From Hydrogenophaga sp. (GTDB lineage Bacteria; Pseudomonadota; Gammaproteobacteria; Burkholderiales; Burkholderiaceae_C): 63,448 nucleotides of DNA. The position numbers and the translations under genes are program-made. The notes under the pieces were generated by a model. It was given only the letters and a program-made list of their open reading frames with translations. It did no database searches and had not been told where the DNA came from. Below are positions 36,980-46,215 of the stretch, one piece after another. The stretch's first letter is position 1. Each line of letters opens with the position of its first letter. The stretch covers positions 1-63,448 of the forward strand of contig JAJNQE010000107.1 of the NCBI GenBank assembly GCA_021154985.1. The letters run 5' to 3'.

Positions 36980-37840
36980 ATGTCCCTGCCCCTTGCTTCC
37001 ACCGCCACGGCGCCGCTCGCCGCTGGTGCACCGCCACGGCCCAAGCGGCGTTCCAACCTGTTCACCGTGCGCGCCGGTATCTCGCGGCGCACCTATTGGG
37101 TGCTTGCGCTGGTGGGCCTGTTCACCCCTTTGGTGCTTTGGGCGGCGGTGGGCCTTTGGGGCGGCATCGACCCGGTGTTCATGCCGGCGCCGCTGCAGGT
37201 GCTGGCCAAGACCTGGACCTGGGCCACCGAGCTGGGCTTGCTGGAAGACATGGGCATCAGCGTTTACCGCGTGGTGGCGGGGTTTCTGCTGTCGGCGGTG
37301 ATTGCCCTGCCGCTGGGTTTGTTGATCGGCTCGTTCCGTTCGGTACAGGCGCTGCTGGAGCCGCTCACCGATTTCATCCGCTACATGCCCGCGGTGGCCT
37401 TCATTCCGCTGGTGATGCTGTGGGTGGGCATTGGCGAGGGTTCCAAGATCGCCATCATCTTCATCGGCACCTTTTTCCAGATGGTGCTGATGGTGGCCGA
37501 AGACGTGCGCCGCGTACCAGCCGCGCAGGTGGAGGCGGCGCAGACCATGGGCGCCAACCGGCTGGAGCTGATCGAGAAGGTGATCTTTCAGAGCGCCAAG
37601 CCGGCCCTGCTCGACACCTTGCGCATCACCATGGGCTGGGCCTGGACGTATCTGGTGGTGGCCGAGCTGGTGGCCGCCAACTCGGGCCTGGGTTACGCGA
37701 TCCTGCGCGCCCAGCGCTTCCTGCAGACCGACACCATCTTCGCCGGGATCATCGTCATCGGTCTCATCGGCCTGGTCACCGACCAGCTCTTCCGCTGGGG
37801 GCACCGCCGTGCCTTCCCATGGCTCTACTTGAAAGGCTGA
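36980..37840 (+). CDS. ABC transporter permease, nitrate/taurine/guanidine type
   Basis: This 286-residue inner-membrane permease has about six helices and the BPD_transp_1 EAA region (VEAAQTMGANRLELIEKVIFQSAKPALLDTLRITMGWAWTYLVVAE). It is first in the riboswitch-controlled operon. Its context with carboxyguanidine deiminase and the carboxylase indicates guanidine (or urea) uptake. The gene for the periplasmic binding protein that normally precedes it is not here. Confidence 0.9.
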   Translation: MSLPLASTATAPLAAGAPPRPKRRSNLFTVRAGISRRTYWVLALVGLFTPLVLWAAVGLWGGIDPVFMPAPLQVLAKTWTWATELGLLEDMGISVYRVVAGFLLSAVIALPLGLLIGSFRSVQALLEPLTDFIRYMPAVAFIPLVMLWVGIGEGSKIAIIFIGTFFQMVLMVAEDVRRVPAAQVEAAQTMGANRLELIEKVIFQSAKPALLDTLRITMGWAWTYLVVAELVAANSGLGYAILRAQRFLQTDTIFAGIIVIGLIGLVTDQLFRWGHRRAFPWLYLKG

Positions 37841-37843
37841 GCC

Positions 37844-38689
37844 ATGAGCACCGCCCACATTCCCCTGCCCAAGATCGCTGTGCGCAGCCTCACCAAGCGC
37901 TTTGACGGCGCGAGCATCAACGCGCTGGAGGGCATCAACCTCGACATCGCCGAAAACGAATTCGTCACCTTTGTGGGCGCCTCGGGCTGCGGCAAGTCCA
38001 CCCTGCTGCGCACCATCGGCGGGCTGGAAACACAAACCAGCGGCGACCTGCTGGTGGACGGCCGCGCGGTGGACGGCCCGGGCATCGACCGCGCCATGGT
38101 GTTCCAGCACTACAGCCTCTACCCGTGGATGACGGTGATGGAGAACATCAAGTTCTGCCGCCAGCTCAAGGCCCACACCGACGGCCGCACCTCGGCCGAT
38201 GTGGAGGCCGCCTCGGGCCGGGCCGACGCGCTGTTGCGCCTCATGGGCCTGCAGCCGGTGGCCAACGCCTGGCCCAATCAGCTCTCGGGCGGCATGCAGC
38301 AGCGCGTGGCGATTGCGCGCGCGCTCATGGGCCGCCCCGACGTGGTGCTGATGGACGAACCGTTTGGTGCGCTCGACGCGCAAACCCGCGAGGTGATGCA
38401 CGACCTGATCCGCTACGTGCACAAGCTGGAGAAAGCCACCATCGTATTCGTCACGCACGACGTGGAAGAAGCGCTCTACCTGGGCTCCCGCGTGGTGTTG
38501 ATGGCGCCGCGCCCGGGCCGCATCGACACCATTTACGACGTTCCTTTTGGCGACGAGCGCGTGCAAGACCTCAAGCACGAGCCCGCGTTTGTGCAGCTCA
38601 AGCGCGACATCCTGGAACGCATCCGCGAGACCTCGGGCATGAAGACCGATCTGGAACAGCTGCAACGCCTCTCGGGCGTGGGCGTTTGA
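37844..38689 (+). CDS. ABC transporter ATP-binding protein (guanidine/urea uptake)
   Basis: This 281-residue ATPase has Walker A GASGCGKSTLLRTIGG, signature LSGGMQQRVAIARAL, Walker B VVLMDEPFGALDA and H-loop FVTHDVEEALYLG. It belongs to the SsuB/TauB/NrtD group. It starts 3 bases after the permease stop and powers that permease. Confidence 0.94.
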   Translation: MSTAHIPLPKIAVRSLTKRFDGASINALEGINLDIAENEFVTFVGASGCGKSTLLRTIGGLETQTSGDLLVDGRAVDGPGIDRAMVFQHYSLYPWMTVMENIKFCRQLKAHTDGRTSADVEAASGRADALLRLMGLQPVANAWPNQLSGGMQQRVAIARALMGRPDVVLMDEPFGALDAQTREVMHDLIRYVHKLEKATIVFVTHDVEEALYLGSRVVLMAPRPGRIDTIYDVPFGDERVQDLKHEPAFVQLKRDILERIRETSGMKTDLEQLQRLSGVGV

Positions 38690-38708
38690 TTTTTCAAGGA
38701 GACACCAC

Positions 38709-39542
38709 ATGAACCCACAAGACATCGCAGACCCGCTCACCGTGGTTCCGCCCAACCCGCCGCCGGCCGCGCCCGTGGACACCCCCGCGCTGTGGCAGCG
38801 CTTCCCCGCCGCGGCGCTGCAAGGCGTGGACACCGCCAAAGCCATGTGGAGCGAGGTGGTGCCCGGCGGCAGCCACTGGAGCTGGCGCATGCCACGCGGC
38901 AGTGCCATGCGCTTCGTGGCGCTGGAGGCCGGGGCCAACGTGAGCCTGGTGCTCTACAGCGCACTCGAAAAGCTGGAGCGCTACAACATGCCCGACAGCG
39001 TGAAGGCGCAGCACACGGCGCACTACACGCGGGGCCACGTGCTCATGAGCGACATGGGCCGCAGCATGGCCAGCTTCACGGCCGACAGTGTGGGCTGGCA
39101 CGACCCGTTTGGCGCCCTGCTGGACGCCGAACTGATGCAAGAGAAATACGGTGAGAAGCGCTACGAGCACGCGCGCAACGCCATGCACCGTTCGGGCAAA
39201 GACGGCCTGCTGATCGAGATCGGCAAGTACGGCCTTACCAAGCGCGATCTGATCGCGCCGGTGAACCTGTTCAGCAAGGTGGGTGTGGACGCACAGGGGC
39301 GCTTTGCCTTTGTGCCGGACCACGCCAAAGCCGGCGACTTTGTGGAACTGCGCTTCGACATGGACGTAATCCTGGCCATGAGCACCGCGCCGCACGGGCT
39401 GGACACCGCGCCCACCTACGCGCCCAAGAAGGTGGGTTTGCTGGCCTGGCGCTGCGGCGCTGCGCCGGCGAACGATGCGTGCCGCGCCTTCCGCCCGGAG
39501 AACGCGCGCGCCCTGCACAACACCGACATGCTGTACCTGTGA
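38709..39542 (+). CDS. Carboxyguanidine deiminase subunit (DUF1989; urea carboxylase-associated protein 2 type)
   Basis: This 277-residue DUF1989 protein was formerly called urea amidolyase-associated protein. In guanidine-riboswitch operons the two DUF1989 partners act as a heteromeric deiminase that converts carboxyguanidine to allophanate and ammonia. The DUF1989 core is visible in MRFVALEAGANVSLVLYSA, and KYGLTKRDLIAPVNLFSKV and FVELRFDMDVILAMSTAPH follow. An aaggag site precedes the ATG. Which partner corresponds to CgdA or CgdB is not certain, so no symbol is given. Confidence 0.87.
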   Translation: MNPQDIADPLTVVPPNPPPAAPVDTPALWQRFPAAALQGVDTAKAMWSEVVPGGSHWSWRMPRGSAMRFVALEAGANVSLVLYSALEKLERYNMPDSVKAQHTAHYTRGHVLMSDMGRSMASFTADSVGWHDPFGALLDAELMQEKYGEKRYEHARNAMHRSGKDGLLIEIGKYGLTKRDLIAPVNLFSKVGVDAQGRFAFVPDHAKAGDFVELRFDMDVILAMSTAPHGLDTAPTYAPKKVGLLAWRCGAAPANDACRAFRPENARALHNTDMLYL

Positions 39543-39552
39543 GGAGCCCCCG

Positions 39553-40218
39553 ATGAACACCGAAGCCACCGACATCCGCATCCTGGAGAGCAGCCTCGAC
39601 CCGGCCCACGCCGTGATGGACCAGCGCCACCCGGCGGGCGAGCCCATCCTGTTTGAAGTGAAGCGTGGGCAGACGCTGCGCATCGTCGACCTGGAGGGCA
39701 ACCAGGCGGCCGATGTGCTGTTCTACAACCGCCACGACCCAGCCGAGCACTACAGCGCCACCAACACCATGCAGCGCCAGGGTGGCATCTACCTCACCAC
39801 GGGTTCGGTGATCCGCAGCAACGACGGCAACGCCATGCTCACCATCGTGGCCGACACCTGCGGCCGCCACGACACGCTGGGCGGCGCCTGTGCGGCCGAG
39901 AGCAACACGGTGCGCTACGCGCTGCAGAAGAAGTTCATGCACAGCTGCAGAGACAACTACCTGATCGCCCTGCAACACGCCGACGTGGGCCTGGGCAAAC
40001 GCGACCTCGTGCCCAACATCAACTTCTTCATGAACGTGCCTGTCACAGCCGACGGCGCGCTGAGTTTTGAAGACGGCGTGTCGGGCCCGGGCAAGTACGT
40101 GGAGATGCGCGCCGAGATGGACGTGTGGGTCTTGATCAGCAACTGCCCGCAACTCAACAACCCGTGCAATGCCTACAACCCCACGCCGATTCAGCTCCTC
40201 GTTTGGGACCCCGCGTGA
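39553..40218 (+). CDS. Carboxyguanidine deiminase subunit (DUF1989; urea carboxylase-associated protein 1 type)
   Basis: This 221-residue DUF1989 protein is paralogous to the preceding gene. Core segments are VKRGQTLRIVDLEGNQAADVLFYN, the metal-site region TCGRHDTLGGACAAESN, and a conserved C-terminal NPCNAYNPTPIQLLVWD. Cys and His residues in HDTLGGAC probably bind a metal or take part in catalysis. It lies 10 bases after its partner and is expected to act with it on the carboxylase product. Confidence 0.88.
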   Translation: MNTEATDIRILESSLDPAHAVMDQRHPAGEPILFEVKRGQTLRIVDLEGNQAADVLFYNRHDPAEHYSATNTMQRQGGIYLTTGSVIRSNDGNAMLTIVADTCGRHDTLGGACAAESNTVRYALQKKFMHSCRDNYLIALQHADVGLGKRDLVPNINFFMNVPVTADGALSFEDGVSGPGKYVEMRAEMDVWVLISNCPQLNNPCNAYNPTPIQLLVWDPA

Positions 40219-40306
40219 ACCTGTGCCGATGCGCGCAACGGGACGACCCATTGCCGCGTGACCCTTTCGCAGGACGGCCTGCCCTCTTCGATCCAAGGTT
40301 CCACCC

Positions 40307-43300
40307 ATGTTCAGCAAGGTCCTGATTGCCAACCGAGGCGCCATCGCCTGCCGCATCATCCGCACGCTCAAGGCGCTGGGTGTGCAGAGCGTGGCCGTGT
40401 ACTCCGAAGCCGACGCGCAGGCCCGCCATGTGCGCGAGGCCGACGAGGCCTACCTGCTCGGCCCGGCGCCGGCGGCCGAGAGCTACCTGCGTGCCGACCG
40501 CATCCTGCAGATTGCCAAAGACTGCGGCGCGCAGGCCATCCACCCCGGCTACGGTTTCCTCTCCGAGAACCCGGCGTTTGCCGAAGCGTGTGAGGTGGCC
40601 GGCATCGGCTTCATCGGCCCCGCGCCCGACCAGATGCGCGCCTTCGGCCTCAAGCACACGGCGCGCGATCTGGCCGAGCAGCGCGGTGTGCCGCTGTTGC
40701 CCGGCTCCGGCCTGTTGACCGACATGGCGCAGGCGCAGAACGAGGCCGCGCGCGTGGGCTTTCCGGTCATGCTCAAGAGCACGGCGGGTGGTGGCGGCAT
40801 CGGCATGCGGCTGGTGTGGAACGCGGCCGAGCTCGCGGATGCATTTGATTCGGTCGGCCGCATGGCGCAGGCCAACTTCAAGGATGCGGGTCTGTTCATC
40901 GAAAAGTACGTGGAGCAGGCGCGGCACATCGAGGTGCAGGTGTTCGGCGATGGCGTGGGTGGCGTGATTGCCCTCGGTGAGCGCGACTGCTCGGTGCAGC
41001 GGCGCAACCAGAAGGTGATTGAAGAGACCCCCGCGCCAGGCCTGAGCGACGCACAACGAAGTGAACTGCACGCCACCGCCGTGCGGCTGGCGCAGGCGGT
41101 GAACTACCGCTCGGCCGGCACGGTGGAGTTTGTGTTTGATGCATCCACCGGCGCGTTCTATTTCCTCGAAGTGAACACGCGCCTGCAGGTGGAACACGGC
41201 GTGACCGAGCAGGTGTGCGGCGTGGACCTGGTGGCGTGGATGCTGCAGCTCGCGGCCGGCGACCTGCCGCCGCTGCACACGCTGCAACCTTCGCCAAGCG
41301 GTGCGTCGATCCAGGTGCGTCTGTACGCCGAAGACCCGGCCAAGAACTTCCAGCCCAGCGCGGGCCTGCTCACCGAGGTGGTGTTTCCCGAGGACGCTCG
41401 CGTCGACAGCTGGGTGGAGCGCGGCACCGAGGTGCCCGCCTGGTACGACCCGATGCTGGCCAAGCTGATCGTCACCGCCGACACGCGCGACGAAGCCTTG
41501 AAAAAGATGGAAGACGCGCTGGACGCCACGCGCCTGGCCGGCATCGAAACCAACCTGGGCTACCTGCGCCAGGTGGTGCGCGACCCGGTGTTTCGCACCG
41601 GCAGACAGGTCACACGCTTTCTCTCCACCTTCGCATATCAACCGGCCACCATCGACGTGCTGGAGCCCGGCGTGCAGACCAGCGTGCAGGACTGGCCGGG
41701 CCGCCTGGGCTACTGGGACGTGGGTGTGCCCCCCAGCGGCCCCATGGACATGCACGCACACCGCGCGGCCAATGCGCTGGTGGGCAATGCGCCCGATGCG
41801 GCGGCACTGGAGATCACGCTGGCCGGACCCACGCTGCGCTTCAACACGAGCGCGGTGGTGGCGGTGACCGGTGCCCCCGCACCGATCAAGCTCGACGGCG
41901 AACCGGTGCCGATGTGGCAGGCCTTGCCGGTGAAAGCGGGCAGCGTGCTGACCGTGGGCCGATGCGACACGGGTGTGAGATTGGCACTGGCTGTTGCCGG
42001 CGGGCTCGACGTGCCGCTGTATCTGGGCAGCCGCAGCACCTTCACGCTGGGGCAGTTTGGCGGGCACGCGGGGCGGCATCTGCGCACGGGGGATGTGCTG
42101 CACCTCGCTGATCCCGTTCGGGCTGAACCCACCTCCGTTCGGGCTGAGCCTGTCGAAGCCCCGGCATACACCCACCACTGGGACATCAACGTGCTGTACG
42201 GCCCGCACGGCGCGCCCGACTTCTTCACGCCCGACGACATCACCATGTTCTTCGGCACCGACTGGAAGATCCACCACAACAGCAGCCGCACAGGGGTGCG
42301 CCTCATCGGCCCCAAACCTCAGTGGGCGCGCACCGACGGTGGCGAGGCGGGCCTGCACCCGTCGAACATCCACGACAACGCCTACGCCATCGGTGCAATC
42401 GACTTCACCGGCGACATGCCGGTGATCCTCGGCCCCGACGGCCCGAGCCTGGGCGGCTTCGTGTGCCCGGCGGTGGTGCTGCACGACGAGCTGTGGAAGC
42501 TGGGGCAACTGCGCCCCGGGGACACGGTGCGGTTTCACCGACAGGCCAACTCACCACTGAGCCCCATCCTCGACGACCGCGCAGCGCAAGGCGACCGCCC
42601 GCGCCGCGTGATCCGCCAGGCCGGTGATCGCTACATCCTCATCGAGTTCGGCCCGCTCACGCTCGACCTGGAACTGCGCATGCGCGTGCAGGCCTTGCTG
42701 CACGGCCTGCAAGAGAAGCAACTCCAGGGCGTGATCGACCTCACCCCCGGCATCCGTTCGCTGCAGGTGCACTTTGATCCGGCCCTGCTGCCGCGCGAAC
42801 AACTGCTGCGCACCGTGGCGGAGGTCGACGACGCGCTGCCGCCGGTGGACGAAATGGTGGTGCCTTCGCGCACGGTCGTGCTGCCGCTGAGCTGGGACGA
42901 CCCGCAGACGAAACTCGCCATCGAAAAGTACATGCAGTCGGTGCGGCTGGACGCACCCTGGTGCCCGAGCAACATCGAGTTCATCCGCCGCATCAACGGG
43001 CTGGACAGCATCGAAGACGTGTTCAAGATCGTGTTCGACGCGCGCTACCTCGTGCTCGGCCTGGGCGACGTGTACCTGGGCGCGCCGGTGGCCACACCCT
43101 TGGACCCGCGCCACCGCCTGGTGACCACCAAGTACAACCCCGCGCGCACCTGGACACCCGAGAACGCCGTGGGCATCGGAGGCGCCTACCTCTGCGTGTA
43201 CGGCATGGAAGGCCCGGGCGGCTACCAGTTCGTGGGCCGCACGCTGCAGATGTGGAACCGCTGGCGCCACGGCGCACCGGGTTCCGACTTCGAACAGCCC

Positions 43301-43831
43301 TGGTTGCTGCGCTTCTTCGACCAGATCCGGTTCGAGCTGGTGAGCGAAGACGCACTCAAGACCATCCGCGCGAACTTTCCGCACGGCGGCTATGCCCTGC
43401 GCACCGAAGAGGGCACGTTCAGTCTCAAGGATTACCGGCGCTTCCTGGCCGACAACGAGCAGAGCATCGGCGCCTTCAAGTCCAAACAGCAGGCCGCGTT
43501 TGAAGCCGAGCGCGAACGCTGGGCGGCCGCCGGGCAAAACGACTTCACCAGCGACGACGCGGCCGCCAGCGCGGGCGTGGCCGACGAGGTGGACCTGCCC
43601 GAGGGCGGGCGCGTGCTGGCCACGAGCGTGCCGGGCAATGTGTGGAAGGTGGCGGTGAGCGTGGGCCAGCAGGTGCAGGCTGGCGACGTGCTGCTGGTGA
43701 TCGAGTCCATGAAGATGGAATTCAACTTGCTTGCACCGGCCAACGCCACGGTGCACAGCCTCATGTGCGCGCAAGGCGGTGCGGTGTCGGCCGGGCAGAA
43801 CGTGCTGGTGCTGATCGACGAAGTCTTCTGA
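40307..43831 (+). CDS. Biotin-dependent guanidine (urea) carboxylase
   Basis: This 1174-residue single-chain carboxylase starts with a biotin carboxylase domain at about 1-450 (MFSKVLIANRGAIACRIIRTL, KSTAGGGGIGMRLV, FLEVNTRLQVEHGVTE). The carboxyltransferase region of KipA and KipI type spans about 455-1060 (TSVQDWPGRLGYWDVGVPPSGPMD; IRSLQVHFDPALLP). A C-terminal biotinyl domain has K1136 in VIESMKMEFN. It attaches CO2 to guanidine or urea. The riboswitch and CgdA/B-like partners favour guanidine as the true substrate. Residues 604-618 are encoded by a dispersed DNA repeat. Confidence 0.92.
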   Translation: MFSKVLIANRGAIACRIIRTLKALGVQSVAVYSEADAQARHVREADEAYLLGPAPAAESYLRADRILQIAKDCGAQAIHPGYGFLSENPAFAEACEVAGIGFIGPAPDQMRAFGLKHTARDLAEQRGVPLLPGSGLLTDMAQAQNEAARVGFPVMLKSTAGGGGIGMRLVWNAAELADAFDSVGRMAQANFKDAGLFIEKYVEQARHIEVQVFGDGVGGVIALGERDCSVQRRNQKVIEETPAPGLSDAQRSELHATAVRLAQAVNYRSAGTVEFVFDASTGAFYFLEVNTRLQVEHGVTEQVCGVDLVAWMLQLAAGDLPPLHTLQPSPSGASIQVRLYAEDPAKNFQPSAGLLTEVVFPEDARVDSWVERGTEVPAWYDPMLAKLIVTADTRDEALKKMEDALDATRLAGIETNLGYLRQVVRDPVFRTGRQVTRFLSTFAYQPATIDVLEPGVQTSVQDWPGRLGYWDVGVPPSGPMDMHAHRAANALVGNAPDAAALEITLAGPTLRFNTSAVVAVTGAPAPIKLDGEPVPMWQALPVKAGSVLTVGRCDTGVRLALAVAGGLDVPLYLGSRSTFTLGQFGGHAGRHLRTGDVLHLADPVRAEPTSVRAEPVEAPAYTHHWDINVLYGPHGAPDFFTPDDITMFFGTDWKIHHNSSRTGVRLIGPKPQWARTDGGEAGLHPSNIHDNAYAIGAIDFTGDMPVILGPDGPSLGGFVCPAVVLHDELWKLGQLRPGDTVRFHRQANSPLSPILDDRAAQGDRPRRVIRQAGDRYILIEFGPLTLDLELRMRVQALLHGLQEKQLQGVIDLTPGIRSLQVHFDPALLPREQLLRTVAEVDDALPPVDEMVVPSRTVVLPLSWDDPQTKLAIEKYMQSVRLDAPWCPSNIEFIRRINGLDSIEDVFKIVFDARYLVLGLGDVYLGAPVATPLDPRHRLVTTKYNPARTWTPENAVGIGGAYLCVYGMEGPGGYQFVGRTLQMWNRWRHGAPGSDFEQPWLLRFFDQIRFELVSEDALKTIRANFPHGGYALRTEEGTFSLKDYRRFLADNEQSIGAFKSKQQAAFEAERERWAAAGQNDFTSDDAAASAGVADEVDLPEGGRVLATSVPGNVWKVAVSVGQQVQAGDVLLVIESMKMEFNLLAPANATVHSLMCAQGGAVSAGQNVLVLIDEVF
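42115..42160. repeat. Dispersed REP-like repeat inside the carboxylase coding sequence
   Basis: Two copies of CGTTCGGGCTGA(A/G)CC lie 21 bases apart (42115-42129 and 42136-42150). The second is extended by TGTCGAAGCC to 42160. The second copy has inverted symmetry (TTCG...CGAA around GGCTGAGCC). From memory this sequence recurs between genes in Comamonadaceae and related genomes. Here it is in frame and encodes VRAEPTSVRAEPVEA (residues 604-618) in a linker between conserved carboxyltransferase segments. Confidence 0.75.
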
Positions 43832-43857
43832 GTCCAGAACAACAACGGAGTGTTTCC

Positions 43858-45711
43858 ATGTCATTGAACCAACTCGATTTGCGCCATCTGTCTTTCGACC
43901 TCGCCAGCCTGCAGGCTGCCTACCGCAGCGGCGCCACTGTGCGCGAGGTGGTGGCCGAGTCGCTGGCGCGCTGCCGCGCCGACACGCACCACGCGTTCAT
44001 CCATGTGCTGACCGACGCCGAGGTGGCGCCCTTCGTGGCGCGGCTCGACGGCGTGGACCCGGCGAGCCTGCCGCTGTTCGGCGTGCCCTTTGTGATCAAG
44101 GACAACATCGACCTCGCCGGCATTCCCACCACCGCCGGTTGCCCCGAGTTTGCGTACACACCCACCGAACACGCCTTCCTCATCCAGCGGCTGCTAGCCG
44201 CCGGCGCGGTGCCGGTGGGCAAGGCCAACCTCGACCAGTTCGCCACCGGCCTCAACGGCACGCGCTCGCCCTTTGGTGCCTGCCAGAACGCGTTCGATCC
44301 CGACTTCATCTCGGGCGGCTCCAGCTCGGGCTCGGCCGTGTCGGTGGCCAAGGGGTACGTGACGTTCTCACTGGGCACCGACACCGCCGGCTCGGGCCGT
44401 GTGCCGGCTTCGTTCAACAACCTGGTGGGCCTCAAGCCCACGCTCGGTCTGCTCTCGGGCACGGGCGTGGTGCCGGCCTGCCGTTCGCTGGACACCGTGA
44501 GCATCTTCGCGCTCACCGCCGCCGACGCGCAGGCCGTGCTGGGCGCAGCGGCGGCGTTTGACGCGAGCGACGCCTACAGCAGAGCGGCCCAGCCCTTCGG
44601 CGTGGATTTTTCGGCGGGTGCGTTCAGGTTTGGTGTGCCCTGCGCGCAAGACCTTGAGTTCTTCGGCAACACCGCTGCGGCCGAGCTGTTCAACACCTCG
44701 GTGGAGCGCCTCAAGGCGCTGGGTGGCACACCGGTGGAGGTGGACCTCACGCCGTTCCTGGAAGCCGCTCGCCTGCTCTACGACGGCCCCTGGGTGGCCG
44801 AGCGTTATGTGGCCATCGAGCATTTCATCAACGCCCAGCCCGACGCGGTGTTTCCGCCGGTGCGCACCATCATCGAAGGCGGCCGCCAGGTGACCGGCGC
44901 CCAGGCCTTTGCCGCGAGCTACCGCCTGAAGGCGCTCAAGCGCGTGTGCGACGCCGTGTGGAGCGAGGTGGACTGCCTGCTCACGCCCACCGCCGGCACC
45001 ATCTACCGCATTGCCGAGATGCAAGCCGACCCGATCCAGCTCAACTCCAACCTGGGCCGCTACACCAACTTCATGAACCTGCTGGACTACAGCGCGGTGG
45101 CGGTGCCCGCGGGGTTTCTGGGGAATGGCGAGGCGCAGTGCCTGCCCTGGGGCGTGACGCTGGCCGCGCCCGCGTTCAAGGATGTTCCGCTGCTGCGCCT
45201 GGCCGACCGCTTCCACCGCGCAGAAACCGCCACGCTCGGCGCCACGCCCGCGCCCCTGGCCTCCACACCACCCTGCGCCGGCCTGCCTTCGGGCGAGGTG
45301 GGCGCGGCGGGCAGCGGCACCGTTCGCGTGGCCGTGTGCGGTGCCCACCTCTCGGGCTTGCCGCTGAACCACCAGCTCACCTCGCGCGGCGCGCGCCTCG
45401 TCGGCAGCCCGCAGTCGGCGCCCAACTACCAATTGCACGCCCTCGCCGGCGGTCCGGTGCAACGGCCCGGCATGGTGCGCGTTGCACAAGGCGGCTCGGC
45501 CATTGCGCTGGAGGTGTGGGAAGTGCCCGCCGCCCATTTCGGCAGCTTCGTGGCCGGCATCCCGGCACCGCTGGGCATCGGCAAGGTGAAGCTGGCCGAC
45601 GGCAGCGAGGTGCCTGGCTTCATCTGTGAAAGCATCGGCATCGAGGGCGCCACCGACATCACGCACTTCGGCGGGTGGCGTGCCTGGCTGGCGGCGGGCG
45701 CACCGCGCTGA
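43858..45711 (+). CDS. atzF: Allophanate hydrolase
   Basis: This 617-residue amidase-signature enzyme hydrolyses allophanate to CO2 and two ammonia, the last step of guanidine or urea carboxylase pathways. The catalytic lysine is in VIKDNIDLAG and the Ser pair in SGGSSSGSAVSVAKG; GTDTAGSGRVPA is also typical. The C-terminal allophanate hydrolase domain (VAVCGAHLSGLPLNHQLTSRGARLVG) processes the carboxylated intermediate. The ATG at 43858 is 26 bases after the carboxylase stop with a cggag site. It is the last gene of the riboswitch operon. Confidence 0.95.
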   Translation: MSLNQLDLRHLSFDLASLQAAYRSGATVREVVAESLARCRADTHHAFIHVLTDAEVAPFVARLDGVDPASLPLFGVPFVIKDNIDLAGIPTTAGCPEFAYTPTEHAFLIQRLLAAGAVPVGKANLDQFATGLNGTRSPFGACQNAFDPDFISGGSSSGSAVSVAKGYVTFSLGTDTAGSGRVPASFNNLVGLKPTLGLLSGTGVVPACRSLDTVSIFALTAADAQAVLGAAAAFDASDAYSRAAQPFGVDFSAGAFRFGVPCAQDLEFFGNTAAAELFNTSVERLKALGGTPVEVDLTPFLEAARLLYDGPWVAERYVAIEHFINAQPDAVFPPVRTIIEGGRQVTGAQAFAASYRLKALKRVCDAVWSEVDCLLTPTAGTIYRIAEMQADPIQLNSNLGRYTNFMNLLDYSAVAVPAGFLGNGEAQCLPWGVTLAAPAFKDVPLLRLADRFHRAETATLGATPAPLASTPPCAGLPSGEVGAAGSGTVRVAVCGAHLSGLPLNHQLTSRGARLVGSPQSAPNYQLHALAGGPVQRPGMVRVAQGGSAIALEVWEVPAAHFGSFVAGIPAPLGIGKVKLADGSEVPGFICESIGIEGATDITHFGGWRAWLAAGAPR

Positions 45712-45726
45712 CGCCGCCCGCGCGTT

Positions 45727-46215
45727 TCAGCGCGTCGGTCGACGCACCAGGTGGTTCACCACCCAGCCTTCGCAGGCATCTTGAATGCAGGCCAGGGTGC
45801 GGGCATAGCCGGCGGCTGCCGGGTCGGGGATGGTGGTGATCTTTTCCCGACGTGCCGAGTGGGCCAGGTGGCCGACCTTGTGGCGATGTTCGACGGGCGC
45901 CATGCCTTCGGCCAGGGCGTGGCTGTCCCAGTCCATGGCCAGCAGCACATCGTGGTCCGCAAAATCGGCGTCGGTGAGTTCGCGGGAGCGCAGGTGCGCA
46001 ATGTCGATGCCGGCCCGCGCCGCTTCAAAGATGGCTTCGCGCTCCGGCGGTTCGTTGCCGGGCCAGACGTTGGTGCCGGCCGAATCCACCCACACGTGGC
46101 CCAACCCGGCGGAGTCGAGCTCGGCGCGCAGGAACCCCTGGGCCAGCGGGCTGCGCACGCGGTTGCCGATGCACACCAGCAAGATGCGGCGCGGGGTGGT
46201 GGCGGGTTCTTGCAT
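45727..46215 (-). CDS. Low-molecular-weight protein tyrosine phosphatase-like protein
   Basis: This 162-residue protein has the phosphatase P-loop CIGNRVRS (C-X5-R), with R replacing the usual I/T at the fourth variable position, and the acid-loop IPDPAAAGYARTLACIQDACEGW. It removes phosphate from phosphotyrosine or small phosphomonoesters. Its start overlaps the photolyase stop by one base (TGATG). It may serve exopolysaccharide or signalling control, but no kinase is adjacent. Confidence 0.82.
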   Translation of the reverse strand: MQEPATTPRRILLVCIGNRVRSPLAQGFLRAELDSAGLGHVWVDSAGTNVWPGNEPPEREAIFEAARAGIDIAHLRSRELTDADFADHDVLLAMDWDSHALAEGMAPVEHRHKVGHLAHSARREKITTIPDPAAAGYARTLACIQDACEGWVVNHLVRRPTR

